A stretch of DNA of 64,000 nt from Acidobacterium sp049965615 (GCA_049965615.1 JBMFWD010000001.1:128874-192873), one strand, 5' to 3'; positions 32,379-42,657 are shown, counted from the stretch's first letter. The notes: generated by a model from the sequence alone, not told the origin. Program-made: numbers and translations.

Positions 32379-33383
32379 CTACTTAGCCCCAACAGGCTCC
32401 GCGCTCAGCATCTCTTCCAGACGGGTCGCCAGCATGTGCTCCAGGTTCTCCAGCGCTTCGCTGAAGCCCTTGATGCCTTCCGCCAGCTTCTCATTCGCCA
32501 TCTTGTCTTCGGCGTGCATCTTGTCGAACGTCGCCTTGTCGATGTGCAGCCGCTCGATCTGCATGCCCTTGGCGGCCTCGGGATCGAGCTTGCGCGGCAG
32601 CTCGGCTTCCTTCTTGTCCAGCTCGGCCAGCAGGTCAGGAGAAATCGTCAGCAGGTCGCATCCGGCCAGTTGCTCAATCTCGCCAATGTTGCGGAAGCTC
32701 GCGCCCATCACCACCGTCTTGTAGCCGAACTTCTTGAAGTAGTTGTAAATCTTCGTCACAGACTGCACGCCGGGGTCGTCCGCGCCCACGTAATCCTTGC
32801 CGGTGTTCTTCTTGTACCAGTCCAGAATGCGGCCCACGAACGGCGAAATCAGCGTCACGCCCGCATCCGCGCAGGCAATCGCCTGGTGCAGGCCAAACAG
32901 CAGCGTCAGGTTGCAGTGGATACCTTCCTTCTCCAGTTGCTCGGCGGCGCGGATGCCTTCCCACGTCGACGCAATCTTGATCAGCACCCGCTCCTTGCTA
33001 ATGCCCGCGGCGGCATATTTCTTGATAATCGACCGCGCCTGCTTCATCGTCGCCTCGGTGTCATAGGAAAGCCGCGCGTCCACCTCGGTCGAAACACGGC
33101 CCGGAACCACGGCCAGAATCTTCTTGCCAAAGGCCACGGCCAGGTTCTCAAACGCCAGCTTGGCTACTTCCTTGTGGCTCGCACTGTCGCCCAGTTGGTT
33201 CTTGGCTTCCTTCAGCGTGCTGTCCACAATCTCTTTGTAGGCGTCCATCTGCGCCGCCTTCGTAATCAGCGAAGGGTTCGTCGTCGCATCCTGCGGCTTC
33301 ACCTTCTCAATGGAGTGGATGTCGCCGGTGTCGGCAACCACGATTGTCATTTTGCGTAGTTGTGCAAGCTCACTTTGTCCCAT
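32379..33383 (-). CDS. tal: Transaldolase
   Basis: Pentose-phosphate-pathway enzyme that moves a dihydroxyacetone unit between sugar phosphates. The 334-residue TalB-type protein carries DATTNPSLITKAAQM, the Schiff-base Lys in RVLIKIASTWEGI, then GIHCNLTLLFGLHQAIACA, LISPFVGRILDWYKK and KTVVMGASFRNIGEI. AGGAGG lies about 4 nt before the ATG. Monocistronic by appearance. Confidence 0.96.
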   Translation of the reverse strand: MGQSELAQLRKMTIVVADTGDIHSIEKVKPQDATTNPSLITKAAQMDAYKEIVDSTLKEAKNQLGDSASHKEVAKLAFENLAVAFGKKILAVVPGRVSTEVDARLSYDTEATMKQARSIIKKYAAAGISKERVLIKIASTWEGIRAAEQLEKEGIHCNLTLLFGLHQAIACADAGVTLISPFVGRILDWYKKNTGKDYVGADDPGVQSVTKIYNYFKKFGYKTVVMGASFRNIGEIEQLAGCDLLTISPDLLAELDKKEAELPRKLDPEAAKGMQIERLHIDKATFDKMHAEDKMANEKLAEGIKGFSEALENLEHMLATRLEEMLSAEPVGAK

Positions 33384-33520
33384 TCGTCCTCCTCAGATCC
33401 TGTCTTTATTGTAGCCAGTTCGCACCGGCCAGAAATTTTCCGGCGCGCGCCCTGGCATAGTTTGGGCCGCGCACCATTATGTCCCAGTTTCATGGGTCCT
33501 ACATGAATTAGATGCAAACC

Positions 33521-34324
33521 TCATCCCGCGGTCACCTCGTTCCTCAGCGGTCCAATACCCTCCACCGTAACCTCCACCACATCACCGGCTTGCATCGGCG
33601 CCACGCCAGAGGGCGTTCCCGTCGGAATCAAATCCCCCGGCATCAGCGTCATCGCGGCAGAAATATAGCGCAGCAGCTCGTCCACCGGAAAAATCAAATC
33701 CCGCGTACTGCCCTCCTGCCGAACCTCGCCGTTCAGCCGCGTCACCACGCCCACCCCGGCCACTGGATCCACCTCATCGGTCACCACTGGCCCCGCCGGG
33801 CAGAACGTGTCAAAGCCCTTCGCCCGCGACCACTGCCCGTCGGCCTTCTGCAGGTCGCGCGCCGTCACGTCGTTCACAATCGTGTAGCCGCGGATGTACT
33901 GCTGCACATCCTCTTCCGGCCCAATCTTCGTCGCCCGCTTGCCGATCACCACCGCCAGCTCGCCCTCAAAATCCACCCGCTCGGACTGCGGCGGCATCAC
34001 AATCCTGCCGCCCGGAGCCAGCAGCGACGACGGTGCCTTCAAAAACAGCAGCGGCGCCTTGGGAACATCATTGCCCAGCTCCGCCGCATGCGCCTTGTAG
34101 TTGCGCCCAATGCACACAATCTTCGAAGGAACCACCGGCTCCAGCAGCTCCACCTGGTCCAGCGGAACCGGCGTGAACTTGCCCTCAAACGGCCGCACGC
34201 AGCGGTCTTCCTCAAACGCGGGCAAAATCCGCTCAATCCACCATCCGCCCGTCAGGTCGCCCTTACGGCACTCCACGGCCCCGTATTGCGGCCCAAACTC
34301 GGTCATAAACCGGCAATAACGCAT
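33521..34324 (-). CDS. Fumarylacetoacetate hydrolase family protein
   Basis: 267-residue enzyme of the FAH superfamily (hydrolases, isomerases and decarboxylases of 2-oxo acids). Seen: SKIVCIGRNYKAHAAELG, the metal ligands in VDFEGELAVVIGK, YTIVNDVTARDLQ and the late GDLIPTGTPSGVAPMQAGD. The small FAH layout suggests 2-hydroxyhepta-2,4-diene-1,7-dioate isomerase or acylpyruvase activity, but no catabolic neighbours confirm it. Confidence 0.9.
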   Translation of the reverse strand: MRYCRFMTEFGPQYGAVECRKGDLTGGWWIERILPAFEEDRCVRPFEGKFTPVPLDQVELLEPVVPSKIVCIGRNYKAHAAELGNDVPKAPLLFLKAPSSLLAPGGRIVMPPQSERVDFEGELAVVIGKRATKIGPEEDVQQYIRGYTIVNDVTARDLQKADGQWSRAKGFDTFCPAGPVVTDEVDPVAGVGVVTRLNGEVRQEGSTRDLIFPVDELLRYISAAMTLMPGDLIPTGTPSGVAPMQAGDVVEVTVEGIGPLRNEVTAG

Positions 34325-34367
34325 CTCGTTCTTCTTGCCTTTCCTGCCCTGCTTCTACCTACGCCTG

Positions 34368-35510
34368 TCACGGCTGGCCGGGCAACTCTTCTTCTACCGG
34401 CGCGGAGCGCGCACTCTGGTTTCCATCGCGATCCACCGCCGCCACGGCATACGCATAGCGCACGCCCGGCTGCGCCGTCTTGTCCGTCCAGGCCGGAGCC
34501 GTCACCAGCTTCGCCCCGGAAATCCTCTGCCACGCGCCGCCTGCCTCGCGCCGGTAGACGATATACCCCGCCGTATCGGCCTGCGGGCTTGGCTCCCAGG
34601 ACAGATCAATCGCTCCAGCCTCGGCATCGGCCACCGCCGCCAGGTCCTGCGGCACCGAAGGCGGAAAAACATCCTTCGCATCCACCGTCACCGCCGCACT
34701 CTTCGCGCCGCCCAGCTCCGCCGTCGCGCCGTCCACCCGCAGCCGCACCACGCGCTGCAATACATATTGGTAAACGTGGTCCAGCGCCGCATCCTTGTCC
34801 AGCGCCTGCCCCGCATCCTGCTGCGCCAGGCTCACTTCCAGCACCTGCCGCTCGGCCGGGCCCGCGCCCGTCATTGAAATTTTCTCGCTGGAAATCTTCT
34901 CCCGCTTCGGCTGTGGCTTTGCCTCCACCAGCGTCCGCACCATCCGCATCTCCATGTTTGGCTCCGGAGCCCTCGGCTGCCACTTCAGCACCACGCCATC
35001 GGCCCGCGTCTGGGCCACCACCGCGCCCACCGCTGGCGGAGCAGCCCCCGCCACCACGGTAGCCCGATTCGAATAGCCCGCCACCCGCTTGTACGGCCCA
35101 TACACCCGTACCGCATACGTCAGCAGCCTCGGCGCGCCCGCTTCCAGCCCCGCCGGCAAATGATCCACAAAGCTCCCCCGCGCGCCCGGCTGCAATATTA
35201 CGTTGCCCGCCTCGTCGCAAGGCGCTTCCTTTTTATCGTTGGATTGGGAATCAGGGTCCGCATTGCCCAGCCGGCAAATCTCTACCCGCTGCCCGCCCTC
35301 CAGCAGCACTTTATCCGTGGTCCGCTCCGGCATTGTCCAGGCCAGCGTCACCGCGTCGCCCGCCCGCGCCGCCGTCAAATTGCTCACCGGCATTGGAATA
35401 TGCAAACTCGGCGGAAGCGGCGCACTCTCCAGCGCGCAGCCGGTCACCAGCGCCGCCAGCGCCACTCCGCACCCCACTGCCACAACCCTGCGCAACGCCC
35501 CCGATTTCAT
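34368..35510 (-). CDS. Lipoprotein with fibronectin type III-like domains
   Basis: 380-residue predicted lipoprotein. The signal ALRRVVAVGCGVALAALVTGC ends in the lipobox LVTGC. Two or more FnIII-like beta domains follow: one from about residue 38 (PMPVSNLTAARAGDAVTLAW) and another near residue 290 (VPQDLAAVADAEAGAIDLSW, then ADTAGYIVYRRE). Such proteins usually bind partners or polymers at the envelope. ATG at 35510 is preferred to the TTG at 35513; neither has a clear ribosome site. Confidence 0.82.
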   Translation of the reverse strand: MKSGALRRVVAVGCGVALAALVTGCALESAPLPPSLHIPMPVSNLTAARAGDAVTLAWTMPERTTDKVLLEGGQRVEICRLGNADPDSQSNDKKEAPCDEAGNVILQPGARGSFVDHLPAGLEAGAPRLLTYAVRVYGPYKRVAGYSNRATVVAGAAPPAVGAVVAQTRADGVVLKWQPRAPEPNMEMRMVRTLVEAKPQPKREKISSEKISMTGAGPAERQVLEVSLAQQDAGQALDKDAALDHVYQYVLQRVVRLRVDGATAELGGAKSAAVTVDAKDVFPPSVPQDLAAVADAEAGAIDLSWEPSPQADTAGYIVYRREAGGAWQRISGAKLVTAPAWTDKTAQPGVRYAYAVAAVDRDGNQSARSAPVEEELPGQP

Positions 35511-35565
35511 CAATTAGAGGCTAACGCAATTCCTGGGTCGCCGTATCGCGAAGCCACAACCCTTA

Positions 35566-35595
35566 AGTCGACGCGACCATCAGGGAGCGGCGACC
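35566..35595 (+). repeat. Repeat C, copy 2
   Basis: Matches 23194-23223 at 26 of 30 positions. It lies in the 104-bp gap between the epimerase and lipoprotein genes. Confidence 0.45.
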
Positions 35596-35614
35596 TTGCA
35601 ACCATCCCTGGACA

Positions 35615-36538
35615 CTACAGCTTCCCCGCAATTGCCGTAGCAGAAGAAAACGCCTCCCTGAGCGTCGCATCCTCAAACCGGAAGCCCTTTTCCTCCAGCC
35701 GCTTCGGCAGCACCCGCGTCGAGGCCAGCAGCGCCGCGTCCGCCATCTCGCCAAAGGCCAGCCGCAGCGCAAACGCCGGAGCCGGCAAAAACGCAGGCCT
35801 GTGCAGCGCTTTGCCCAGCTCCCGGGTAAACTCAGCATTCGTCACCGGGTTCGGCGACACCACATTGACCGCCTCCACCGCCGAACCATCTTCCGTCCCG
35901 GCCAGAAACGCCAGCGCCCGCGCCGTATCCCGCGCACTCACCCAGCTCATCCACTGCCGCCCGTTGCCCAGCGGCCCGCCCATCCCCATCCGGAAAATCG
36001 GCAGCATTCGCCCCATCGCGCCGCCCTCCTTCGCCAGCACAATGCCAAAGCGCGCGGAGATTACCCGGATCCCAGCCTTCGCCGCCTCCGCCGCCGCAGC
36101 CTCCCAGCGCTCGCAGGTCTCCGGCAAAAATCCCTTTCCGTGCGCCGACGCCTCATCCAGCACCTCGTCGCCCCGGTCGCCGTAAATCCCAATTGCCGAG
36201 GCGCATATCAGCAGCCGCGGTTTCTTCTCGATGCCGCTCAGCGCCGCCACCAGGGCGCGCGTGCTGTCAATCCGGCTGTCCACAATCAGCTTCTTACGGG
36301 CCTCCGTCCAGCGCTGGTCGGCAATCCCGGCCCCAGACAAATGAATCGCCACCTCCGGCTCGCCCAGCGCTTCCAGACCCGGCCCCGCGCCCTTGCCCGG
36401 ATGCCACTCCACCTCGCCCGCTCCCTGCGCCTTGCGCCGCACCAGTTGCCGGCACTCCCAGCCCTCGGCGGTCAATTCCGCGCGCAATGCCGTCCCGATC
36501 AGCCCGGAGGCCCCGCTCAATAGAACAAACTTTTTCAT
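35615..36538 (-). CDS. TIGR01777 family NAD-dependent epimerase (YfcH/SulA type)
   Basis: Short-chain-dehydrogenase-like protein of 307 residues, function unknown. The Rossmann loop is LLSGASGLIGTALRAEL; then VAIHLSGAGIADQRWTEARK, LLICASAIGIYGDRGDEVL and the C-terminal DUF1731 segment (LPKRLEEKGFRFEDATLREA). ATG at 36538 is chosen because AAGGA lies about 11 nt upstream; a GTG at 36547 would be too close to it. Divergent from the XRE regulator. Confidence 0.92.
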   Translation of the reverse strand: MKKFVLLSGASGLIGTALRAELTAEGWECRQLVRRKAQGAGEVEWHPGKGAGPGLEALGEPEVAIHLSGAGIADQRWTEARKKLIVDSRIDSTRALVAALSGIEKKPRLLICASAIGIYGDRGDEVLDEASAHGKGFLPETCERWEAAAAEAAKAGIRVISARFGIVLAKEGGAMGRMLPIFRMGMGGPLGNGRQWMSWVSARDTARALAFLAGTEDGSAVEAVNVVSPNPVTNAEFTRELGKALHRPAFLPAPAFALRLAFGEMADAALLASTRVLPKRLEEKGFRFEDATLREAFSSATAIAGKL

Positions 36539-36666
36539 ACCGTCCACATCCTTTCGGACTTCTTTAGGCGTACCAATATGCCAGGGAGAATTTTCGTATT
36601 CAATCCCATCAAATTTTTTTGAAGTGGGAAAATAACAATGTGATCACAGGAGGGGAGAAAACAATC

Positions 36667-37449
36667 ATGAAAACCATGAAAAACAGCTCCGCCGTCGTCG
36701 AGGAGCCCATTGCCGTAGAGATCGATCCAGAGACTGCGGAAAATTTCATCGCTGAGAAGCGCATCGGCGAGCGCATTAAGCGCCTCCGTCTGAAAAAGTC
36801 CATGGGCCTGGTCGAACTCGGCCGCCACACCGGCCTCTCCGCCAGCTTCCTCTCGCAGCTGGAAACCGGCCGCGTCGTGCCCACGCTGCGCAATCTCGCC
36901 CGCATCGCCATGGTCTTCAGCAAAGACCTCTCGTACTTTTTCGAAACCGAGCCCCATACCCTCTTCCGCGTGCATAAAAAGAAGGAGCGCGTCCGTCTGC
37001 CCCAGACCGGCGTCGAAGACCCAACCTACTTCTTCGAAAGCCTCGGCTACATGGTACCGGACCGCACCCTCGATCCCTACTTCGCCGAATTCATCCCATT
37101 AAAGAAAGGGACCGAAGTTCGTGCTCACGTCCATCCCGGCTTCGAATTCCTCTTCCTCATCAGCGGTGAGCTCGAAATCAAGCATGGCGACAAGCTCCAC
37201 ATTCTCGAGGCCGGCGACAGCGTCTACTTTGACTCCAGCACCCCACACGCTTACACATGCGCTGGAAAAACGCCCGCGTCCGTGATCATCGTCACCATGC
37301 ACCAGCAGGCCATGCAGCACGGCGCCGGACTCCGCAGCCTCAGCGCCTCCCTTGGACCGCGCCAGTCCGCGGCACAGTCGTCGTCTGCCGACGCAACCCG
37401 CTCCGCGGCTCCCGGCGCATCGCCGCTGCTGCGCACGTCGAGGAACTGA
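36667..37449 (+). CDS. XRE-family transcriptional regulator with cupin domain
   Basis: DNA-binding regulator of 260 residues. The helix-turn-helix is at about residues 31-86 (RIKRLRLKKSMGLVELGRHT, then GLSASFLSQLETGRVVPTLR). A cupin domain is at about 150-215 (KGTEVRAHVHPGFEFLFLIS, GELEIKHGDKLHILEAGDSV, YFDSSTPHAYTCAG), which probably senses a small ligand. A Ser/Ala-rich tail follows. ATG at 36667, with AGGAGGGG at 36648-36655. HTH-cupin regulators often control nearby metabolic genes; the divergent epimerase is a candidate. Confidence 0.9.
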   Translation: MKTMKNSSAVVEEPIAVEIDPETAENFIAEKRIGERIKRLRLKKSMGLVELGRHTGLSASFLSQLETGRVVPTLRNLARIAMVFSKDLSYFFETEPHTLFRVHKKKERVRLPQTGVEDPTYFFESLGYMVPDRTLDPYFAEFIPLKKGTEVRAHVHPGFEFLFLISGELEIKHGDKLHILEAGDSVYFDSSTPHAYTCAGKTPASVIIVTMHQQAMQHGAGLRSLSASLGPRQSAAQSSSADATRSAAPGASPLLRTSRN

Positions 37450-37524
37450 CCTCTTCCAATCTGTCTCTCCTTGGGATGACTTCCTCCTCCACGGAAGTCG
37501 GTGCACGCAATAATCCCAACCTCC

Positions 37525-37558
37525 GGCCGGAACGCGGGTCCCAGTTCCGGCCTTTTTT
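37525..37558 (+). terminator. Intrinsic terminator after the XRE regulator
   Basis: GGCCGGAAC (37525-37533) pairs with GTTCCGGCC (37544-37552) around a 10-nt loop and is followed by TTTTTT. Confidence 0.88.
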
Positions 37559-37737
37559 CCCTGCGTTATGGCTGCGCGCCAATAAAATCCCGCCTTTTCT
37601 TCCTCATTCATCAGGCAAAACCCCCAAATTGCTAAACTGGAAGCAGCCCTCCTGAAGTCCCGGCGCCATGTGAGCGCACCCGGCGCATTTTCAGAGACAA
37701 CCAGATATCAGTACAACTGCAACCACGAAGGGAACCT

Positions 37738-39555
<1,818 letters not shown>

Positions 39556-39566
39556 TCTAAATCACA

Positions 39567-39598
39567 CCCCATTCCGGTTCATTTGTGCTGGAATGGGG
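39567..39598. repeat. Palindromic repeat A-like, copy 2 (divergent)
   Basis: CCCCATTCC (39567-39575) pairs with GGAATGGGG (39590-39598) around a 14-nt loop. It has the outer stem of family A but a different inner sequence. It may also serve as the 3' hairpin of typA. Confidence 0.55.
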
Positions 39599-39612
39599 TC
39601 CGAATTCGCCTC

Positions 39613-40671
39613 ATGCGCTCGCCCACTGGCAATCCGGACCACGCTCCCAACGGCCTCCGCCGCCGCATCGGCGTGCTTTACGCCGCGCTCATCGCCTGCA
39701 ACGCCGCCGCCTGGCTCTGGGCTGTCGCAGCCTTCCATCACTACCCGTTGCTGCTCGGCACGGCGTTTCTCGCCTACAGCTTCGGGCTGCGCCACGCCGT
39801 CGACGCCGACCATATCGCCGCCATCGACAACATCACCCGCAAGCTCATGCAGCAGGGCCGCCGCCCCACCACCGTGGGACTCATGTTCTCCCTCGGCCAC
39901 TCCACCATCGTCGTCATCGGCTCCATCGCCATCGCCGGAGCCGCACTCGGCCTCCAGCATCATCTCGCCTTCATGCAGGGCATCGGCAGCGTCCTCGGCA
40001 CGCTCATCTCCGCCGCATTTCTCCTCGCCATCGCCGCCGCCAACTTCGTCATCCTGCGCTCGGTTTACGCCACCTTCCGCCGCGTCCGCCGTGGCGAGCC
40101 ATACGTCGACGAAGACCTCGACCTGCTGCTCTCCGGCCGCGGATTTCTCGCCCGCTTCTTCCGCCCCATCTTCGGCTTCATCCGCGAAAGCTGGCACATG
40201 TACCCGCTCGGCCTGCTCTTCGGCCTCGGCTTTGATACCGCCACCGAGATCGGTCTCCTCGGCATCTCCGCCTCGGAAGCCTCGCACGGCCTGCCGCTTA
40301 CATCCATCCTCATCTTCCCCGCGCTCTTCGCCGCCGGCATGTCGCTCGTCGACACCACGGACAATATCCTCATGCTCGGCGTCTACGGCTGGGCCAGCGT
40401 CAAGCCCATCCGCAAGCTCTACTACAACATCACCATCACCGCCGTCTCCGTCCTCGTCGCCGCCGCCGTCGGCGGAGTCGAAGTCCTCGGCCTCATCGTC
40501 GGCCGGCTCCACCTGCGCGGCGGCCTGTGGGATCTCATCTCCGAACTCAACACTCACTTCGGAGCCCTCGGCTACGCCATCATCGCCCTCTTCGCCCTCA
40601 GCTGGATCATCTCCATCGCCGTCTACAAGCTCCGCCGCTTCGACGACATCGAACTCGAACCCGAAGCATAG
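39613..40671 (+). CDS. NiCoT family nickel/cobalt transporter
   Basis: Inner-membrane Ni2+/Co2+ permease, 352 residues with about eight membrane segments. The diagnostic metal-binding motif RHAVDADHIAAIDN (HX4DH) is in the second segment; LMFSLGHSTIVV and LGFDTATEIGLLGISASEA are the other conserved NiCoT motifs. ATG at 39613 is used; an in-frame TTG at 39583 lies within the hairpin. No urease or hydrogenase genes are nearby, so the choice between Ni and Co cannot be made. Confidence 0.93.
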   Translation: MRSPTGNPDHAPNGLRRRIGVLYAALIACNAAAWLWAVAAFHHYPLLLGTAFLAYSFGLRHAVDADHIAAIDNITRKLMQQGRRPTTVGLMFSLGHSTIVVIGSIAIAGAALGLQHHLAFMQGIGSVLGTLISAAFLLAIAAANFVILRSVYATFRRVRRGEPYVDEDLDLLLSGRGFLARFFRPIFGFIRESWHMYPLGLLFGLGFDTATEIGLLGISASEASHGLPLTSILIFPALFAAGMSLVDTTDNILMLGVYGWASVKPIRKLYYNITITAVSVLVAAAVGGVEVLGLIVGRLHLRGGLWDLISELNTHFGALGYAIIALFALSWIISIAVYKLRRFDDIELEPEA

Positions 40672-40684
40672 TATTGCCCGCCTT

Positions 40685-41230
40685 TTACTCTGGCGTCCCG
40701 GCAACTTCCCCCGCCCCGTGAGAGCCAATCAAATCTGCAATGGTCTTCATGGGCAGCATCAACCGATTCGCTGCAAGCCTGCGAAATCCATATTTTTCGT
40801 AGAACGGGACTACACCTTCGGACTTTGCATCAACCACAACCGCGAATGAACTAACGTGGCTCGTTGCCTTCCATGCTTCACACAGCGCAGCAAACAGGAT
40901 GAATCTTCCCAACCTTCGCTTTTGAAACTCCTTTGCGACAGCCATCCTGCCGAGTAACGTTACACCCACCACGCTGTAACGACCGGTTTTCTTGCGGAGT
41001 TCCTCGGGAAGAGCAGCGCAGGCAATCTGCTGACTGGAGAGCGTAAAGAAACCCACGATATTCCTGAGGTCATTCTCGGGAACAACGATGAAGACAGCCG
41101 CTAGCCCGTTCTGCATGTCACGTGAGGCCCGCTCACGGAAATATCTATCCAGAGCTTCCTCACCACACGTAAAAGCCGCCCGGCTTTCTTTTTCGAGCGG
41201 CTTCACGATGTATTGCGTTGGATCGGTCAA
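40685..41230 (-). CDS. GNAT acetyltransferase toxin (TacT-like)
   Basis: Probable toxin that acetylates the amino group of charged tRNA, by analogy with TacT/AtaT; 181 residues from TTG 41230. Seen: YIVKPLEKESRAAFTCGEEALDRYF, NIVGFFTLSSQQI, the acetyl-CoA loop QKRRLGRF preceded by LGRMAVAKEF, and the conserved Tyr segment PFYEKYGFRRL. The start overlaps or abuts the stop of the upstream DUF1778 gene; TTG at 41242 or 41251 are alternatives that would overlap it. It is convergent with the Ni/Co transporter, with 13 nt between. Confidence 0.88.
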   Translation of the reverse strand: MTDPTQYIVKPLEKESRAAFTCGEEALDRYFRERASRDMQNGLAAVFIVVPENDLRNIVGFFTLSSQQIACAALPEELRKKTGRYSVVGVTLLGRMAVAKEFQKRRLGRFILFAALCEAWKATSHVSSFAVVVDAKSEGVVPFYEKYGFRRLAANRLMLPMKTIADLIGSHGAGEVAGTPE

Positions 41231-41231
41231 T

Positions 41232-41531
41232 TCAGCGGGCAACCTTCGCAAAGTAGTCTGCGGCGGCGGCGCGGAGCGCGTCATTCGGCTTCGGCGGATG
41301 CATGAGCATGTCAACAAATATTTGCTGCTCATTCGCCGAAAGCACCATCTCATACTCCTCAATCGTCCTGACCGCTGCCTCTCGCATCGACACGATCATG
41401 AACTCTTTCAGAGTGACTCCACGAAGGCTGGCTGCCCTCTGGAAGAAGGTCTTCTGCTCCGGGTCTACACGCGCTTCGAGCCGTTCGGTTTGGGTTCTCC
41501 GTTTTGTGCGGGTGGGTGTCGTCGAAGGCAT
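41232..41531 (-). CDS. DUF1778 antitoxin (TacA-like)
   Basis: Ribbon-helix-helix antitoxin of 99 residues. The N-terminal RHH is RTQTERLEARVDPEQKTFFQ, then RAASLRGVTLKEFMIVSMRE. The C-terminal toxin-binding region is FVDMLMHPPKPNDALRAAAA. AAGGAG lies 6 nt before the ATG at 41531. Paired with the GNAT gene directly downstream, the usual order for TacAT modules. The promoter is embedded in a palindrome (41549-41573), which suggests autorepression. Confidence 0.92.
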   Translation of the reverse strand: MPSTTPTRTKRRTQTERLEARVDPEQKTFFQRAASLRGVTLKEFMIVSMREAAVRTIEEYEMVLSANEQQIFVDMLMHPPKPNDALRAAAADYFAKVAR

Positions 41532-41548
41532 AACATGCTCCTTAACTG

Positions 41549-41577
41549 ATTGTACGGCTGTCAGCCGTACAATTCAA
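41549..41577 (-). promoter_or_regulatory. Toxin-antitoxin promoter overlapped by a 25-bp operator palindrome
   Basis: A perfect dyad: ATTGTACGGCTG (41549-41560), centre base 41561, CAGCCGTACAAT (41562-41573). On the minus strand, -35 TTGAAT (41572-41577) and -10 TACAAT (41549-41554) are exactly 17 bp apart, so the palindrome fills the spacer and the -10 box. The ATG of the antitoxin is 18 bp beyond. Confidence 0.85.
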
Positions 41578-41606
41578 GGATTTCTCCGACAGCGAGTCGC
41601 CGGGTG

Positions 41607-41639
41607 CCCCATTCAAGCCTTCCTTTGGCTTGAGTGGGG
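41607..41639. repeat. Palindromic repeat A, copy 3
   Basis: CCCCATTCAAGCC (41607-41619) pairs with GGCTTGAGTGGGG (41627-41639) around a 7-nt loop. It lies between the toxin-antitoxin promoter and the 3' end of the DinB gene. Confidence 0.85.
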
Positions 41640-41650
41640 CCACGGCAAGT

Positions 41651-42196
41651 TCACCAGCCCATGCGCTCCCGCAATTTCTCAATCTGCGCCAGATGGTGCC
41701 GCGAATGCCAGTCATACACCGCCACCATCTGCTTCACCGTATGCCTGCCGCCTTCCGGATGCACATAGCCACGTTCCCACTGCTCCGGCGCGAGGCTCTC
41801 CAGCAGCAACACCCAGCGCCGATGAAGCGCCTGCAGTAAATCCAGCGAATCGATCACAGGACCCGTCTTCGCATCGGGAAGCTCCGCCCACGCCTTCTCG
41901 TTGTAGGGAGTAATCGTCGGCCAGTCTTCGGTCAGCGCCAGCCGCAGCCGTCCATAGGCCTGCGCGTGGCTGTCCGCCACATGGTGCACCACCTGCCGAA
42001 CCGTCCAGCCGCCCTCGCGGTACGGCGTGTCCAACTGCGAATCATCCAGCCCGCTCACCGCAGAACGCAGGTTCTCCGGCAGAGCAGCCAGAATGGCGAT
42101 AGCCGCCTTGTGATCCAGCCCACCAACGGAAGCGGGATCAAAGCGGCCAATAGGATAGCGAAATGCAAACAGCGGGTCAGAACCAGAAGTAGCCAT
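41651..42196 (-). CDS. DinB/YfiT family putative metal-dependent hydrolase
   Basis: Four-helix-bundle protein of 181 residues from the ATG at 42196. The DinB metal triad is visible: TVRQVVHHVADSHAQAY and VYDWHSRHHLAQI. The YPIGRFDPAS opening and YREGGWT are typical of the YfiT/bacillithiol-S-transferase-like branch. The likely role is thiol transfer or detoxification; the substrate is unknown. Repeat A copy 3 lies just beyond its stop. Confidence 0.88.
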   Translation of the reverse strand: MATSGSDPLFAFRYPIGRFDPASVGGLDHKAAIAILAALPENLRSAVSGLDDSQLDTPYREGGWTVRQVVHHVADSHAQAYGRLRLALTEDWPTITPYNEKAWAELPDAKTGPVIDSLDLLQALHRRWVLLLESLAPEQWERGYVHPEGGRHTVKQMVAVYDWHSRHHLAQIEKLRERMGW

Positions 42197-42322
42197 ATGC
42201 CCTGCAAGGTATCGAAACCACTGTACTTTGCGCAAGCCGCACCTTCAGGCCCCGCAAAAATCCCCGAATCCCGCGCGGGGAGCACTCTTGCAAGGTTCGC
42301 ACCCCGCGCAGAAAAGCCATAT

Positions 42323-42469
42323 CTACATCTTTGGCTTCTTGTGGGTGTCTTTCTTTGTCCAGTGGTGCTTGGCATGATGGGTTGTCTTGGTCTTATGATG
42401 GTGCGCCGGCACAGCAAATGCACCGGTCGTCATCAACAGCAACACAGGTAAAAGCAGTGTCTTTTTCAT
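42323..42469 (-). CDS. Small exported His/Lys-rich peptide, 48 aa
   Basis: From the ATG at 42469 the product is a clear signal peptide (MKKTLLLPVLLLMTTGAFA) followed by about 29 residues made almost only of His, Lys and Thr (HHHKTKTTHHAKHHWTKKD). It may bind metal or polyanions in the periplasm. A longer frame to 42592 puts the signal in the middle and is rejected. The ribosome site is weak (AGAAG). Function unknown. Confidence 0.65.
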   Translation of the reverse strand: MKKTLLLPVLLLMTTGAFAVPAHHHKTKTTHHAKHHWTKKDTHKKPKM

Positions 42470-42569
42470 GGCTTCTATGGAATAGGGGCACGGCGCTTCG
42501 AATTTGCGGTCGAGCTGCATCACCAGCCCCTGGTGATCTCTTGGACGAACCTCGTTTTGATTGGTAACT

Positions 42570-42604
42570 CCCGGCGGGTTCTCGAAACCCAACCCTCCGC
42601 CGGG
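42570..42604 (+). other. Hairpin-forming stretch in the tldD leader
   Basis: CCCGGCGG (42570-42577) can pair with CCGCCGGG (42597-42604). The inner GGGTT/AACCC pair (42576-42590) competes with it, and a third copy of the CCCGGCGGG word lies about 30 nt downstream. Possible alternative RNA structures before tldD. Confidence 0.3.
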
Positions 42605-42657
42605 TACTCTAATAGAGACATAACTTTCTCGCCCGGCGGGAAACTCAGCGAGGGCCC

